Origin: Leptoclinus maculatus
Taxonomy: Eukaryota; Chordata; Actinopteri; Perciformes; Stichaeidae
Length of the DNA stretch: 64,000 bases
NCBI GenBank assembly: GCA_032191485.1
Contig: JAVDOI010000004.1
Span: 22,702,943-22,766,942 of the forward strand
Direction: 5' to 3'
Shown in pieces: positions 37,990-48,834 of this stretch (positions are counted from its first letter, which is position 1; every line of letters begins with the position of its first letter). The notes below the pieces were generated by a model. That model made no database searches. It was not told where the DNA came from and saw nothing but the letters and a program-made list of their open reading frames with translations. A program made the position numbers and the translations under genes.

Positions 37990-38055
37990 AATGGAGGAAG
38001 AGAGAGAGGGAGGGAGGGAGATAGGGAGGGAGAGAGATAGGGAGGGAGGGAGGGG
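37990..38055 (+). repeat. GGGA/GAGA-rich purine tract
   Basis: An imperfect (GGGA)n and (GAGA)n tract. Confidence 0.85.
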
Positions 38056-38190
38056 ACAGTTTGGGGAGGAAAGCGGGTACATTAGGACAGGACATCTTTC
38101 ACTGGAGGACTGGAATCCTAAACGTAAACAAGTTCTTCCGCACCAACAGATAAAACACAGATATACTGTAAAACCAAGAGTCTCTGGTAA

Positions 38191-38302
38191 ACACACACAC
38201 GGTCCTCTGAACACACACACGGTCCTCTGAACACACACACGGTCCTCTGAACACACACACGGTCCTCTGAACACACACACGGTCCTCTGAACACACACAC
38301 AC
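38191..38302 (+). repeat. 20-bp minisatellite
   Basis: Five and a half near-identical copies of ACACACACACGGTCCTCTGA. Repeated VCSEDR-like minus-strand frames are a by-product, since the period is 20 and all three frames stay open. Confidence 0.95.
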
Positions 38303-38548
38303 TTCTTGTGAAGGTTTGAGGGAAGACATTTGTTTCTACGACTATATAACAAAAGCACACAGACATCTTTGTGTCCCAGACTAAAGGCCTTTACACACTA
38401 GAGGTGTTCTTTTTTTTATTGGGATTAATTCGCACGTCAATATATGTATTTTGTTTTCATGAATACTTTTCACACAACACAAGAATATTACGAGGCAAAA
38501 AAAGCGCCATAATTGTTTTCTTCGGACCGAGGTGAATATCTTTCGGCA

Positions 38549-38655
38549 CCTTTATTACTCCTCTCAACCTCGACAAAGGCAGTCCAGATCCACTCCATCT
38601 GTTCTTACCTTTCACAATAAAAGCCCTACACATTTACACCGTGTAAACCGGCTTT
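38549..38655 (+). repeat. dispersed repeat shared with 31281-31380
   Basis: Second copy of the CTTTATTACTCCTCTCAACC...CACAATAAAAGCCCT block. Confidence 0.75.
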
Positions 38656-38704
38656 AATTAGTCGTTACGTAATCACGGTCACAGACATCAGCCGACGTGG
38701 AATC

Positions 38705-38865
38705 GTGACGAGGAAAAGTTTGGACCTTTGTTCTCATGGTATCGATTGCTCTGTTTCATCAGTGTCTTGCTTTTGTTCGGGCCTCACTGTTGAGCTTTCT
38801 GTTGTCTGTAAAAAAGCACTTTGTAAACTTTGTGAATTATCAATAAAAGTTATTATTATTATTAC
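38705..38865 (+). mobile_element. possible LINE/SINE 3' tail ending in (TTA)n
   Basis: AAAGCACTTTGTAAACTTTG, then AATAAAAGTTATTATTATTA is the typical end of teleost L2-like tails. A similar tail is at 27590-27655 (GAAACACTTTGCTGC...AATAAGCTTTATTATTAT). Confidence 0.45.
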
Positions 38866-39071
38866 TCATGTACGCAGATCCAGACGGATGTCCTCCAGTA
38901 AGAGCCGAGGACAGTCGTCCCTGCAGGAGAAGGACAGAGGCGAGCGGGTCAAGCGTGTTGGCTGGACTCCTCCGTCTAAAAGGTCCCATGTTGACCCCCG
39001 TCTGCACTGAGGCGTGTGCAGGGGCCAAGAGGGCCGCCGTCTCAAGTTAGAGTCCCTCTGGAGCCGGCCTC

Positions 39072-39100
39072 TGTGTGTGTGTGTGTGTGTGTGTGTGAGT
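39072..39100 (+). repeat. (TG)n microsatellite
   Basis: About 13 TG units followed by GAGTGTGAGTGTG. Confidence 0.95.
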
Positions 39101-39582
39101 GTGAGTGTGTATTGCTGAGAGTGTGTGTTTGCGAGTCTGTGTGGGATTCGTGACGGATTCCCAGCAGAGATATAAGAGCTCACGGAGCCTTTTATGATGT
39201 GCATTTCCTGTCATAAATAAGAAGCAGAGGAATCCTCCGCTGAGCGCGAACACACTCCATAAAACAAACAGAGGTGTAAACTACACTCTGGGCCAGCGCT
39301 GTGAAATCTACCCGACTACTAGCGACTGGGAATGTTTGGCAGACGATGCTTCTGATACAGCGGATCCTTTTGTTTGTTACTACAAACAGCACAGTACTTC
39401 ACAGTACTACCTAGAGTACAGAAGAGACACAGACAACTAGATCTCTTTGCTTCCAGGTTGTGTCGTACTATTCTCACGGACAAGTCAAAACCAATCCTGG
39501 GCTGAAGCAGCAGAGTTGAGGTTTCAGGGTCTGGTGTGTTTCCGTTCGTCAGTTTCATTCTGATTTGATGTTGTAGTCTGGA

Positions 39583-39636
39583 TCCATCCATCATCCATCA
39601 TCCATCATCCATCATCCATCATCCATCATCCATCAA
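39583..39636 (+). repeat. (CATCCAT)n 7-bp microsatellite
   Basis: About seven copies of CCATCAT. Confidence 0.95.
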
Positions 39637-40205
39637 ATCATGAATCCACCCACCCATGCATCCATCAGTTTAAAACTGTATCCTAAAAGAGAAGAATTGT
39701 TTCAATTCCATTCTTTTTTGTACAATTCAAATAGTCAATGGAAAGATGCCATAAGACACAAAGTTGTGTGGGACAGAACAAGCCCTGAGGAGCAGAGGGT
39801 AGGATGGATACAAGGAAACAAGGGTACAGTAAGGAGACCCAGCCCCCATGTGTAGCTGCTGACTGGGGGTCTGTGTGTGGCCCGTTAGCTGTTAGCCTCT
39901 GCTAATTAAAGCCTGAGCTCCGTGTCATCAGCTTATCAGATGAAGTGAACTAGAGAGAACGACGCCACCGGCTGCTTGGTTCAGCCGGCGGTCTGCAGCC
40001 CTCACCTCATACATGCATGCATGTGTGTGTGTGTGTGTATGTGTGTGTGTGTGTTTGCGTAACTGAGGAGGAAGTAAGAGAAAAGACCACCAATTAAAAT
40101 TAATTGGGACTAATTTCATACACAACAGTGCAACATGGGAAAATATATTTAATCAGACTAACTTATGCTCTGCTTCCTCCCCTGAAACCAGCCTGGTGCT
40201 TCAGG

Positions 40206-40243
40206 GCCTCGGAGGGAGGGAGGGAGGGAGGGAGGGAGGGAGG
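40206..40243 (+). repeat. (GGGA)n microsatellite
   Basis: About nine GGGA units. Confidence 0.95.
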
Positions 40244-40526
40244 AACAGAGGGTGGTAAAAAAAAATAAAAAAAAGAGGGAGAAATGGAAAAGGAAATTTA
40301 AGAAAACAAAGAAAAGTTTGAGAAGTAGGCAGACGAGAGAGAGAGAGTTGGTGGCCAGAGTTATGTGTGATCCCTTTCATGTCCCCTGACTGGCCCGTGT
40401 GGCTGTGCCAACACAAACAGCGGCGTTGGGGAGGTCCGACTCTCCCGCTGCCCCCCCAACCCCCCTCCATTGCCCCGTGCACACCCCCACTGACAGGACG
40501 AACAACAAACCCGATGTGTGTCTGAA

Positions 40527-40528
<2 letters not shown>

Positions 40529-40576
<48 letters not shown>
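40529..40576 (+). repeat. (GA)n microsatellite
   Basis: About 23 pure GA units. Confidence 0.97.
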
Positions 40577-40579
<3 letters not shown>

Positions 40580-41345
40580 AAATCCACGTCTTCTGCTGAA
40601 AAGTGATTTTGTGACCTTCTGTCACTGCTGTCAGTAAATCACAAGCATCGCTGTCTGAAGACTCACATCCTCACACTGACACGAGTACAGACTCACTGTG
40701 ATCCAGAGCGAGCTGGACTGTCCCAGGGTGAAGAGAGAGGAACATTTGGGTTGGCCTGGAAGAGTAGAAATGAGAGGGAGGAGGTTTGATTCTGCACCAA
40801 ACAACTCAATCAAACACCAATCAGACTCCAGGTTGTAGGAGAGCAGTGGGTTCTCTCCTCTACGGCGCTGCCCACCACCAATCCAACATAATCCAATAAA
40901 TAGGGTTTAATCAAAGCCATCCACTTGAGACCTCAATGCACTCTCACTGTGCGGTCCTGTACAATATGAATGTTTATTTTACAGACTAATGCAGTGATGA
41001 GGACGTTGCATCGTGGACACAAATGCAAACTCTGGTTCACACCCTTTATCAAGGAGTCTGTTCAGGCTGCTCTACTGTCCTCCCTCTGGTGTGGAGCTGC
41101 AAGGTGAAGCTCTGTGGTGACATGCATTATTTAAAGTTACTGTGAGGAACTGTTAACTGGTCCTGAACCAGTCTCAGTGTAGTCCTGATCCTCTATCAGA
41201 CCTCCATCAGTAAAGAGACCATCAGAGAGAAGATGGTCTGTTTCTATAGAGTTATTCTTAAAGCTCGTCATCGGAGCCACCGGATCGGATTCTGGTGAAA
41301 CCAGATGAAATCATGCAGGTTCACCAGAAACTCCTTCAGCTCAGA

Positions 41346-41580
41346 CTCCAGCAGAGACCGGTCCACCGTGGACAGACCCAGATCCTCCAGCAGAGACCGG
41401 TCCACCGTGGACAGACCCAGATCCTCCAGCAGAGACCGGTCCACCGTGGACAGACCCGGATCCTCCAGCAGAGACCGGTCCACCGTGGACAGACCCAGAT
41501 CCTCCAGCAGAGACCGGTCCACCGTGGACAGACCCGGATCCTCCAGCAGAGACCGGTCCACCGTGGACAGACCCAGATCC
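41346..41580 (+). repeat. 39-bp minisatellite with alternating variants
   Basis: Six units of 39 bp contain GCAGAGACCGGTCCACCGTG followed by GACAGACCC(A/G)GATCCTCCA. The units are nearly identical except for A or G before GATCC, in the order A, A, G, A, G, A, which suggests a 78-bp higher-order unit. Because 39 is divisible by three, long frames on both strands stay open (for example QQRPVHRGQTQIL repeats), but there is no conserved start, composition or homology to support a protein. Confidence 0.95.
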
Positions 41581-41710
41581 GGCTTCACCTGCAGCCTTGG
41601 ACCTGTAGTCGGAGCTCCGGAGGGAGGAGGAGAGCTCAGCTCAGGACGTGTTGCTGGACCCGCTTGGAGGGACGGGAGGCACGGGAGAACCAGAAAACAG
41701 GACTGAGAGG

Positions 41711-41790
41711 GGCAGACTGTCAGACCCTGCTGCAGTAAAATGAGAGGTTTTCTAAAGGGACTCACTCCCACTTTAGTCCACAGAGAGATT
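41711..41790 (+). repeat. dispersed repeat shared with 4556-4650
   Basis: Second copy of the GCAGACTGTCAGACCC... CACTTTAGTCCACAG block, 15 bases shorter in the middle. Confidence 0.7.
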
Positions 41791-42033
41791 TAGATTATCT
41801 CATGGGAAAACATAGATTACAATTTAAAGGACTCGGCACACCAGAAAGTAAAATCTATCTGTGCAACTTTGATAAATATTTGGTTTTAGAAACTTGGTGA
41901 CGTAGTTACTACTCAGTGAAATCTTGAATTCTGGTGTGAAGAATCCTTCATCCTTCAGATATCCAGATTAATGAAGCTACGTATCCACCTGATGGATTAT
42001 GTAACATGGAACAGAAAAAGATCTACGAGGTGC

Positions 42034-42069
42034 AGTAGTCCATTTCCTGAAGACGCTCTTTAATTAAGT

Positions 42070-42105
<36 letters not shown>

Positions 42106-42236
42106 CTTGTGTTTCTGCGTGCGCTGTCGCCACAGGGTTTTTACAAATCAGAAGAATTTGTAAAAACATTGTGTTCATGGCGACCGGGTTTCATCTAACG
42201 TCTGGTTTCCATTTGAGTCTTTTAATTTGTGACGGA
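42034..42236 (+). repeat. direct duplication, left copy
   Basis: CAGTAGTCCATTTCCTGAAG, CTCTTTAATTAAGTT, a TG tract, GAATTTGTAAAAACATTGT, GACCGGGTTTCAT and GTCTGGTTTCCATTTGAG recur in the same order at 42671-42905. The middle parts differ: here a pure TG tract, there TG followed by a G run. Confidence 0.85.
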
Positions 42237-42258
42237 TCAACAGATCAACTATTGACTC

Positions 42259-42336
42259 TGAACAGTTAAAATAATATTATTTATATTAAGGTTATTTAGT
42301 ATTGCACCTTTCAGAGCACAATTCACAGTGCTTTAA
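42259..42336 (+). mobile_element. retroposon tail that seeds the pentanucleotide tract
   Basis: GAACAGTTAAAATAATAT, then TTATTTAGTATTGCACC, then CACAGTGCTTTAAAATAAAA. The same string of blocks is at 44877-44970, where it ends AAGTGCTTTACAAGAATAAA. This is typical of a LINE/SINE 3' tail. Confidence 0.6.
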
Positions 42337-42505
42337 AATAAAATAAAATAAAATAAAATAAAATAAAATGAAATGAAATGAAATGAAATGAAATGAAATG
42401 AAATGAAATGAAATGAAATGAAATGAAATGAAATGAAATGAAATGAAATGAAATGAAATGAAATGAAATGAAATGAAATGAAATGAAATAAAATAAAATA
42501 AAACA
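42336..42505 (+). repeat. compound pentanucleotide repeat, (AAAAT)-(AAATG)-(AAAAT)
   Basis: About six AAAAT units, then about 24 AAATG units, then about three AAAAT units, all pure. In scfd2 sense orientation this reads (TTTTA)n(TTTCA)n(TTTTA)n. It follows a retroposon-like tail. Confidence 0.97.
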
Positions 42506-42670
42506 AAACGATGAAAGAATAAAAATATCCACTGCATGGATTATGTAACAAACCATTGCTTGCTGCTCACAAATTCAAAACTGGGAAATCAACTTCTTTG
42601 ACGCCTTATTGTATAAAAAACTGTGTTCATGGATGTTTTGATGCTCCACAGGAAACATCCACAACGTAAA

Positions 42671-42905
42671 ATAGTCCATCAGTTCCTGAAGATGCTCTTT
42701 AATTAAGTTCCCAGGAGGAGGTAGCTAATGGGGTCCTACGTACCGTCCTAAACTTACTCCTCATTCCTCCTCTTTGTTTATTCCATTCTTGTGTGTGTGT
42801 GTGTTGGGGGGGGGGGGGGGCGGAGAATTTGTAAAAACATTGTTCTCATAGTGACCGGGTTTCATTCAACGTCTGGTTTCCATTTGAGCCTTTTAATTGT
42901 GGCAG
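42671..42905 (+). repeat. direct duplication, right copy
   Basis: Diverged second copy of 42034-42236 (about 80-85 percent by eye), with a TG run followed by about 14 G at 42807-42821. Confidence 0.85.
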
Positions 42906-43423
42906 AGTGTCACAATCTGTGTTTTTTCTCTGGATGCAGAGAGAGACGACCTCCCGCCTCATGTTACTCCAGCAGACCACTTCATCGTCTGCCATAAAAA
43001 CAAAGAAGAAACAAACTCGCACACAGACGCTCGTGCGTGCGCTTAAACGGTTAAAAAGCAGCTGAATTCTTCTGACTGGGCAAACACACACACACACACA
43101 GATGTCTAAAACACACCTGGCACACTATGACAGGGTAATTTCCAATGAAGTGTTTATAACAGAGACTCAGGTTTTTAACATGAGCCAAGAGGCCTCCTCG
43201 ATTCCAAGCTGCACTTATCCAAGTAGAACAGGAAGAGGAGTATGAGGGTGAAAAAAGGAGCGCGATCAACAATCTTTATTAGTGCTTTACATAGATTCAC
43301 CAACCCGACACACACTATATGAAGCCTCACTGCAGTGTATTATTTCAGGGTGTGTGCTAAGGTGCGGAGTGGCCCCGAGACTAAAAGTAGCTCTAATTAT
43401 GAACTATGTGGCAGGGGAGGAGA

Positions 43424-43449
43424 CCGTGTGTGTGTGTGTGTGTGTGTAC
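43424..43449 (+). repeat. short (TG)n microsatellite
   Basis: About 11 TG units. Another CA run lies at 43083-43101. Confidence 0.93.
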
Positions 43450-43680
43450 AGGCTCAAGGTTAAAGACGCTATTACAGTGGGAGGTACAGCCGGCTGTGGT
43501 GGGGAGGTGGACGGTTCGTTCATCTTAAGGCCCTCGATCTGCTCGACCACACGGCGACCAGCTCAGCGAAAAGCCGGAGCAACGGCTCCGGTGCTGCACA
43601 GAGGAACCAGAGGAACCAGAGGAACCAGCAGACACGCACGCACGCACGTGGTTTTTATCTATATTACGAAAAGAAGTCAG

Positions 43681-44082
43681 GTTGTATAGAAGTCTATGAG
43701 AAAATGACTCTACTTCTCTCTTGATTTATTACCTCAGTAAACATTGTAAACATGAGTTTATGGTCTCAATCTATAGTTTCAAGTCTTCTTCAATACAGCA
43801 TGATGTTCATTTAGTAAATTATGGTCCATTTAGAGTCAAACAGACCATAAAGCAGGGTATGCTTTAGGGCGGGGCTACACGGTGATTGACAGGTCGCTAC
43901 CACAGACGTATACGGCGTCTCTACGTCACTCCTCCTCCTCCAGATATGGTCACTTCTGTCACTAATTGCATAAATACAAGATGGCGACGGCCAAAACGAC
44001 AAACTTGAGGCTTCAAAACATCAGTCCACAAACCAATGAGAGACGTCACGATGACTACGTCCACTTCTTAAACACAGTCTTT
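43681..44082 (+). mobile_element. dispersed hAT-like short element, copy 10 (left-truncated)
   Basis: The copy starts abruptly at GTTGTATAGAAGTCTATGAG, so the left end and CTCF-like motif are missing. It continues through to ACTTCTTAAACACAGTCT. It has a YY1-like CAAGATGGCGACGG at 43977-43990. Confidence 0.85.
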
Positions 44083-44252
44083 GTTTTAAACCTGTTAGCA
44101 AGTCTGAACCACAAAAACAAAGTGTACAGGTAAATCTCATTGTCGTTGTAGAGTAAACTGAAGGGTAATTTCTCTCTCACACTTCCATCTACAGAGCTCA
44201 GACGTTCCCACACTCAACTATTTGTGTAGCTGCGTGCCAAACTGACCAGAAA

Positions 44253-44259
44253 GTGTGTG

Positions 44260-44294
<35 letters not shown>

Positions 44295-44305
44295 AGGTGT
44301 GTGTG
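44253..44305 (+). repeat. (TG)n microsatellite
   Basis: TG repeat with CG and AG interruptions, in the intron about 150 bases past the exon A donor in the transcribed direction. Confidence 0.96.
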
Positions 44306-44454
44306 CGTGCAGGGAACGGGATGGAGTGTGAAGACTTTGATAAAAACCTCCCATTAGCAGCACTGGAGGCCGACAGAGGAAACAAACAATCAGCTGTTCT
44401 CACTCTGCTGCTCTCTCAACCCTCCTGGAAGCAATCATGAAAGCGTTCTCTTAC

Positions 44455-44743
44455 CGGTGACTTTCTGGAGCAACGGGCTGAGTTCGGTTTCCCGGGTGAC
44501 GACCAGCGTGAGCGCTCCAATCAGCTCCCTCTCCAGCTTCTCCAGCTCCTCCTCCTCGGCGTCGTGGTCCGCGGGCTGCGCCTCGTCAGCCAGGGAGTAC
44601 AGGTAGACCAGCAGGAGGATCAGCTCATCTGGCCCACAGTCATCCTCCCTGGACCTCGACCCAGAGCTGTCCTCGACTCCACGGGGCTTCATCAAGGGCA
44701 GCAGCTGCCTCAGCACAGCGGGGAAGTCAGAGTCTCCGAGAGC
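44455..44743 (-). CDS. scfd2: scfd2 internal exon A
   Basis: This exon is 289 nt: 96 codons plus one base, entering in phase 0 and leaving in phase 1. The acceptor is TGTCTCTCAG/GCT and the donor ACCG/GTAAGAG is strong. The peptide starts ALGDSDFPAVLRQLLPLMKP, has an acidic and variable insert (EDSSGSRSREDDCG), then PDELILLLVYLYSLADE, an acidic EEEELEKLEREL helix, and ends ETELSPLLQKVT. The LLPLMKP, PDELILLLVYLYS and SPLLQKVT blocks match vertebrate SCFD2 (human LLPMIKP, PEELLILLIYIYS, SPLLQKIT, from memory). The first open frame extends upstream through the TG repeat but that part is intron. Preceding exons were looked for up to 64000 and not found. Confidence 0.96.
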
Positions 44744-44748
44744 CTGAG

Positions 44749-44749
44749 A

Positions 44750-44782
<33 letters not shown>

Positions 44783-44831
44783 CCACACACGCACAGAGAC
44801 ACAACCACACACACACACACACACACACATG
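44749..44831 (+). repeat. (CA)n tract abutting the exon A 3' splice site
   Basis: On the transcribed strand this is (UG)n with a few interruptions, ending UGUGUCUCUCAG at the exon boundary. Only UCUCU separates the UG tract from the AG, so the repeat occupies the place of the polypyrimidine tract. Confidence 0.97.
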
Positions 44832-44876
44832 GAAAACAGGTGGTTTGTCAGAAAACAGCAATAAAAAACACAACCT

Positions 44877-44970
44877 TGAACAGTTAAAATAATATGAACA
44901 AGTTTATTTAGTATGGCACCTCTCATAGAACATGATTCACAAAGTGCTTTACAAGAATAAAATAATAATA
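44877..44970 (+). mobile_element. retroposon tail, second copy
   Basis: GAACAGTTAAAATAATAT, TTTATTTAGTATGGCACC, CACAAAGTGCTTTACAAG, AATAAAATAATAAT. It is related to 42259-42336 and ends in an unexpanded A/T-rich tail. Confidence 0.6.
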
Positions 44971-45078
44971 CAAAAATAAAATAAAATAAAAATATTCATT
45001 AATTCTCAAAGCCGGTGAGCTAAAGCCACAACTGAAATATAAATATAAATGTAAGCAGATAACTGGGGGGTAACATAT

Positions 45079-45080
<2 letters not shown>

Positions 45081-45111
<31 letters not shown>
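45081..45111 (+). repeat. (TG)n microsatellite
   Basis: About 15 TG units. Confidence 0.96.
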
Positions 45112-45114
<3 letters not shown>

Positions 45115-45802
45115 ACAGAAACAATTATAAAACACTAAACCAAACTCATCCTGCAAAGCTCGCCTGAAATGCATCCAAACCCAAAATGATCACGCCCTCT
45201 GCTACTTCATTTTTTATTTCTTCCTGTTTTTCTTTTCTCCTTCTCCTCTTCTATATCTTCAGTTCTAACCTTTATTTTATTGTTCATTTTGTTTTACACA
45301 TGCAGTCCTCTGTTACTTATTTGTCTCGTTTTACAAATCAATGGCAGATGTCAGCATGTTAAATTGTCTACATGTGTGCACAAATAGCTGAATAAAAAGG
45401 GAGATTTTATTAGATTTTTGTTGTATTTGAACCTTGCAGAGAGCCGTTAAGGTGCCACAAGTTCGCACAGAATGAAAATGACCAGAGGCCTGATGAGAGT
45501 GTTGATTAAAGTCGAGGTCGACTGATTTCACACGTCAGCGTCTGTTTACAGGTCACCTGAGTTCTACTGCATCGGAGTATACCAAAGCTCCAGAGGGAGC
45601 TGCGTGAAGTCTCATCTCTACTGCAGACTTAAGGCGCCATTAGCCGCTACGCATGTTGAGTTGGCTTCCGAGTTGCATTGTGGGTAATGTAGGTGCCAAG
45701 GTTTAGACAAAGAAGAAGAGGGTTCTGCTGCATCGATTTTGATACTTTTTTCAAAAAACGTTCCGTTGTTAATCTGACGACTTTCCATCAGCGCAATGGT
45801 CG

Positions 45803-45895
45803 AGTAATATTTAAAAGGAATAGTTTGCTGTTTTGGGAAATTCTCTCTGCTTTCTTGCCTAGCGTTGATACCACTGAGCCTGTTAAGATATGAAT
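45803..45895. mobile_element. half copy of the teleost fold-back element
   Basis: AAAAGGAATAGTTTGCTGTT, then GGGAAATTCTCTCTGCTTTC, then TTGCCTAGCGTTGATACCAC correspond to one arm of the family seen at 28425-28690. The piece at 46315-46400 (TAGCATAAAGACTGCAAACAG) may be the separated other half. Confidence 0.5.
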
Positions 45896-46660
45896 ATTTC
45901 ATGTCACGATTGTCCTGGCCAATTCACAAAATATTCTGATAACCATCAAAATATTACTTAAACATACTAAAATCATTATACCTTACATTTTGTTAAATAT
46001 TTTTGATCGCATCACAGAGAGCACACATCTTTCTTTTCATGAAAAACAAACAATCTAAAACAAAGTGATCATGAATAATAATGTCCCCCTGCATAATTAA
46101 AGGATGAATGAATAAAAAATAGCAACATCGTGTGTTTGTTTTTTTCTTACATGATAATAATTCCTGTATTTTTTAATATAGGCTCCATGTTCCACTACGC
46201 AGCTTTTTCAAGTCGCACATATGGGGAAATTCAGAATTAACCCGATAACAGAAATTCACCACGAATAACTTATTGTGATTCCACTCCCTTGTCTGTACGG
46301 TACATATGAAAGTACCACCAGCATAGCATAGCATAAAGACTGCAAACAGCTAATAAACACGTTTTAGCTCATTTGTTTAGTGTAAAAACATCGTTGATAA
46401 TTGATTAATCAGCTGTGTGCCCCGATGTGTGCCCCGTATTATGATGCAAAGAGTATTTACATCATTTGATATCACCTTTTCATTAGTCTGCACTGTTATT
46501 AGTTGACTGTGTGTTGTAAAAAGTGTTTAAATGAATAGCACAGTGTGAGTGAGCTCATCGTTCCACTGGCTAATTTTACAGCTCTGTGAGTGGCTGAGGT
46601 AACGCTTCATTTAGTTTCATTCTTTTGTTGGATTTGTATGGGCACTGAACTGTTTTCCTA

Positions 46661-46822
<162 letters not shown>

Positions 46823-47900
46823 GCTAATGTTTAGGTGCAGTGACCTGTTTGCAGGTGTCTGAATAGTCCCTCGCGATGGTTGCGCTCTAGTCCAACATGC
46901 CGTAGATCAACCGGACCGGTTTATTCAGAACACTGGCTACTCTCACAACCAGAGTGAGCTCATAAGACCTATAAAACAAGGGCGTGGAGCTAATCTGTCC
47001 GAAAAATTGAATGAAAAAAAAGAAAAGAAAATAGGGCCGAAAGGGGGTGAGCGGAGGCAACAAGGTCACAGAGTGGAGAAACAAAGCAGGGGGAAGAAAA
47101 GATCCTGAGATCTTACAAAAGAATTACAGATGGAAGGATTGTTGACAGAAGACAGCATGTTTGTGTCGGAGAGAGCTACAAATGGCCCCGTGGATATATA
47201 TTTCATTTTAACGAGGGATTCCGATGCGTTCCTCTCACCAAGACAAACAGACTCTGAGAACGAGGGGCTTTGGACCTTGTGGTGGGCCCACTGGGGGGAT
47301 CCTGTGTCTGACCCAGGAGAACTCTCCACCGAGCCAAAGACGCAATACAATGAGAGCCAGAGCTGCAGAGCTGACTGACTGTCCTTAATGAAGACTTTTT
47401 GGGGGAAATGACTGTCCCTGTTTGAGTCTTCACAATACGATGGCTGTGGTTGATTTCCCCCTACCAACAAAATGACGTCCTTTGTGTTTTCCGAACCACT
47501 TTTCCTTAACTTTAATGGACGTCATGAGGTCAAAGAAAGGAAAAGACAAGCGAGATCCTAAGAGAACGTTTTTTAACCCAACAGGAAGTTCACTCAACAA
47601 AAATCCAATGAGATTCTTCTATTACATTTTGGATTATTGCAGAAAAAAATCTCTTTTGCAAATAAACGTTTATGATACTTAAAGGTTTTGTTGATCAAGA
47701 TAATCTTTATCTTCTAACCAAAAACACATTTAGAAAAACGGCGGAAGACGACGGAGCAGGAAGTGCTGGCTTATTTCCTGGTTTTAGGGTTCATTCCTGC
47801 AGCTCTCTATTAAGCAACTGTGGACATCGTTGACGTCGGTTTGCCGCAAGGAATTGTGGGGCGGTATTATCGGCTTTCCTTTCGTTAATAATGGTCCAAT

Positions 47901-48605
47901 GTGCCCTATGCTAAAGGAGACAAGAAAGGAAGCATTGAAGTAGCTTTCCTTAGCATTAAAACAGCTCTTATTATGGCTCTCATTGGGATACTTCCGGGTC
48001 TTTTCACTCAGTTCGGCACCTTTCTATACGAAAAACATTCGATTTACATTGTAAATATAAAGTTGAACTTAATATCACAGTTACAGTCGTCGCTGCATGG
48101 ACAGACACTCCCGAAGGTGACATCTGCATCAGTCACTTCCTCCCAGCATCCTCACCAGGAGAACAGACTCTCCCTGCTGGTCTCTTGGACCTCCTCCCTG
48201 CCTCAGACCCCAGCCAGCGTCTCGCCCTTCGGGACAAACACGATCTCACCACACATTTCTCTTCTTAAAACATTGGGAAATCAAATAGCTCTTCCAAATT
48301 GCAGTCATCGGAACTGCCAAACAATGTTTGGGATTTTTTTCCTGGCTCGAGGAGTGAAAGACAAAGACGTTAACGGCTTCTTGTTGAAATGCTCAGTGCT
48401 TTCTCTTTTAACTCTCACTTTAGAGCTTTCGATCGGCTTCACCTCTGTCCGTACATGTCCAGGAGGACGTTCATATGATCCTCGGGGATCTCAAAGAAGC
48501 ATGCCCGATGTCAGCCAATTACATTTCCATTTAGACCAAAGATGGCTGGAAGTAACGTCCTCTAGTGACGGATCATCACATGTTAAGGCCGTAGTGTGGG
48601 AATGA
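47901..48605 (+). other. unexplained 234-codon open frame, probably non-coding
   Basis: This is the longest non-repeat open frame in the window. It begins MPYAKGDKKGSIEVAFLSI with a hydrophobic stretch (about residues 22-45, ALIMALIGILPGLF). The rest is Ser/Thr-rich with no domain I know. There is no splice context, no repeat period to explain it, and the ATG is not in a convincing Kozak context. It could be part of an unrecognised mobile element or chance. On the opposite strand near 48440-48500 there is a short exon-like frame (FFEIPEDHMNVLLDMYGQ) followed by AG/GTGAAG, but no acceptor. I do not assign a function. Confidence 0.2.
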
Positions 48606-48834
48606 GAGGTGAGCATGTCAAGCCTTTGTGTCATTTGAGGGATATTGAAAAAAGGTTTGTCCAAGATTTCCCAGGAAAAATAGAGAAAATAATGTTGAGT
48701 TTCCTTTGGCTCAACTCACGACGATAAATCCTCAGATTTGTCTTGGGAGACCTTGGGGAGGTCCCGATCCCCAGGTGGAGAACCACCGGTCTAGAAAGAT
48801 AGATATCAGGCTGTTCTCACACAGCGTTCGTAGA

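Noticed and set aside
41295..41771. Open frames of 133-167 codons on both strands
   Set aside because: Produced by the 39-bp minisatellite, whose period is a multiple of three; no supporting protein family.
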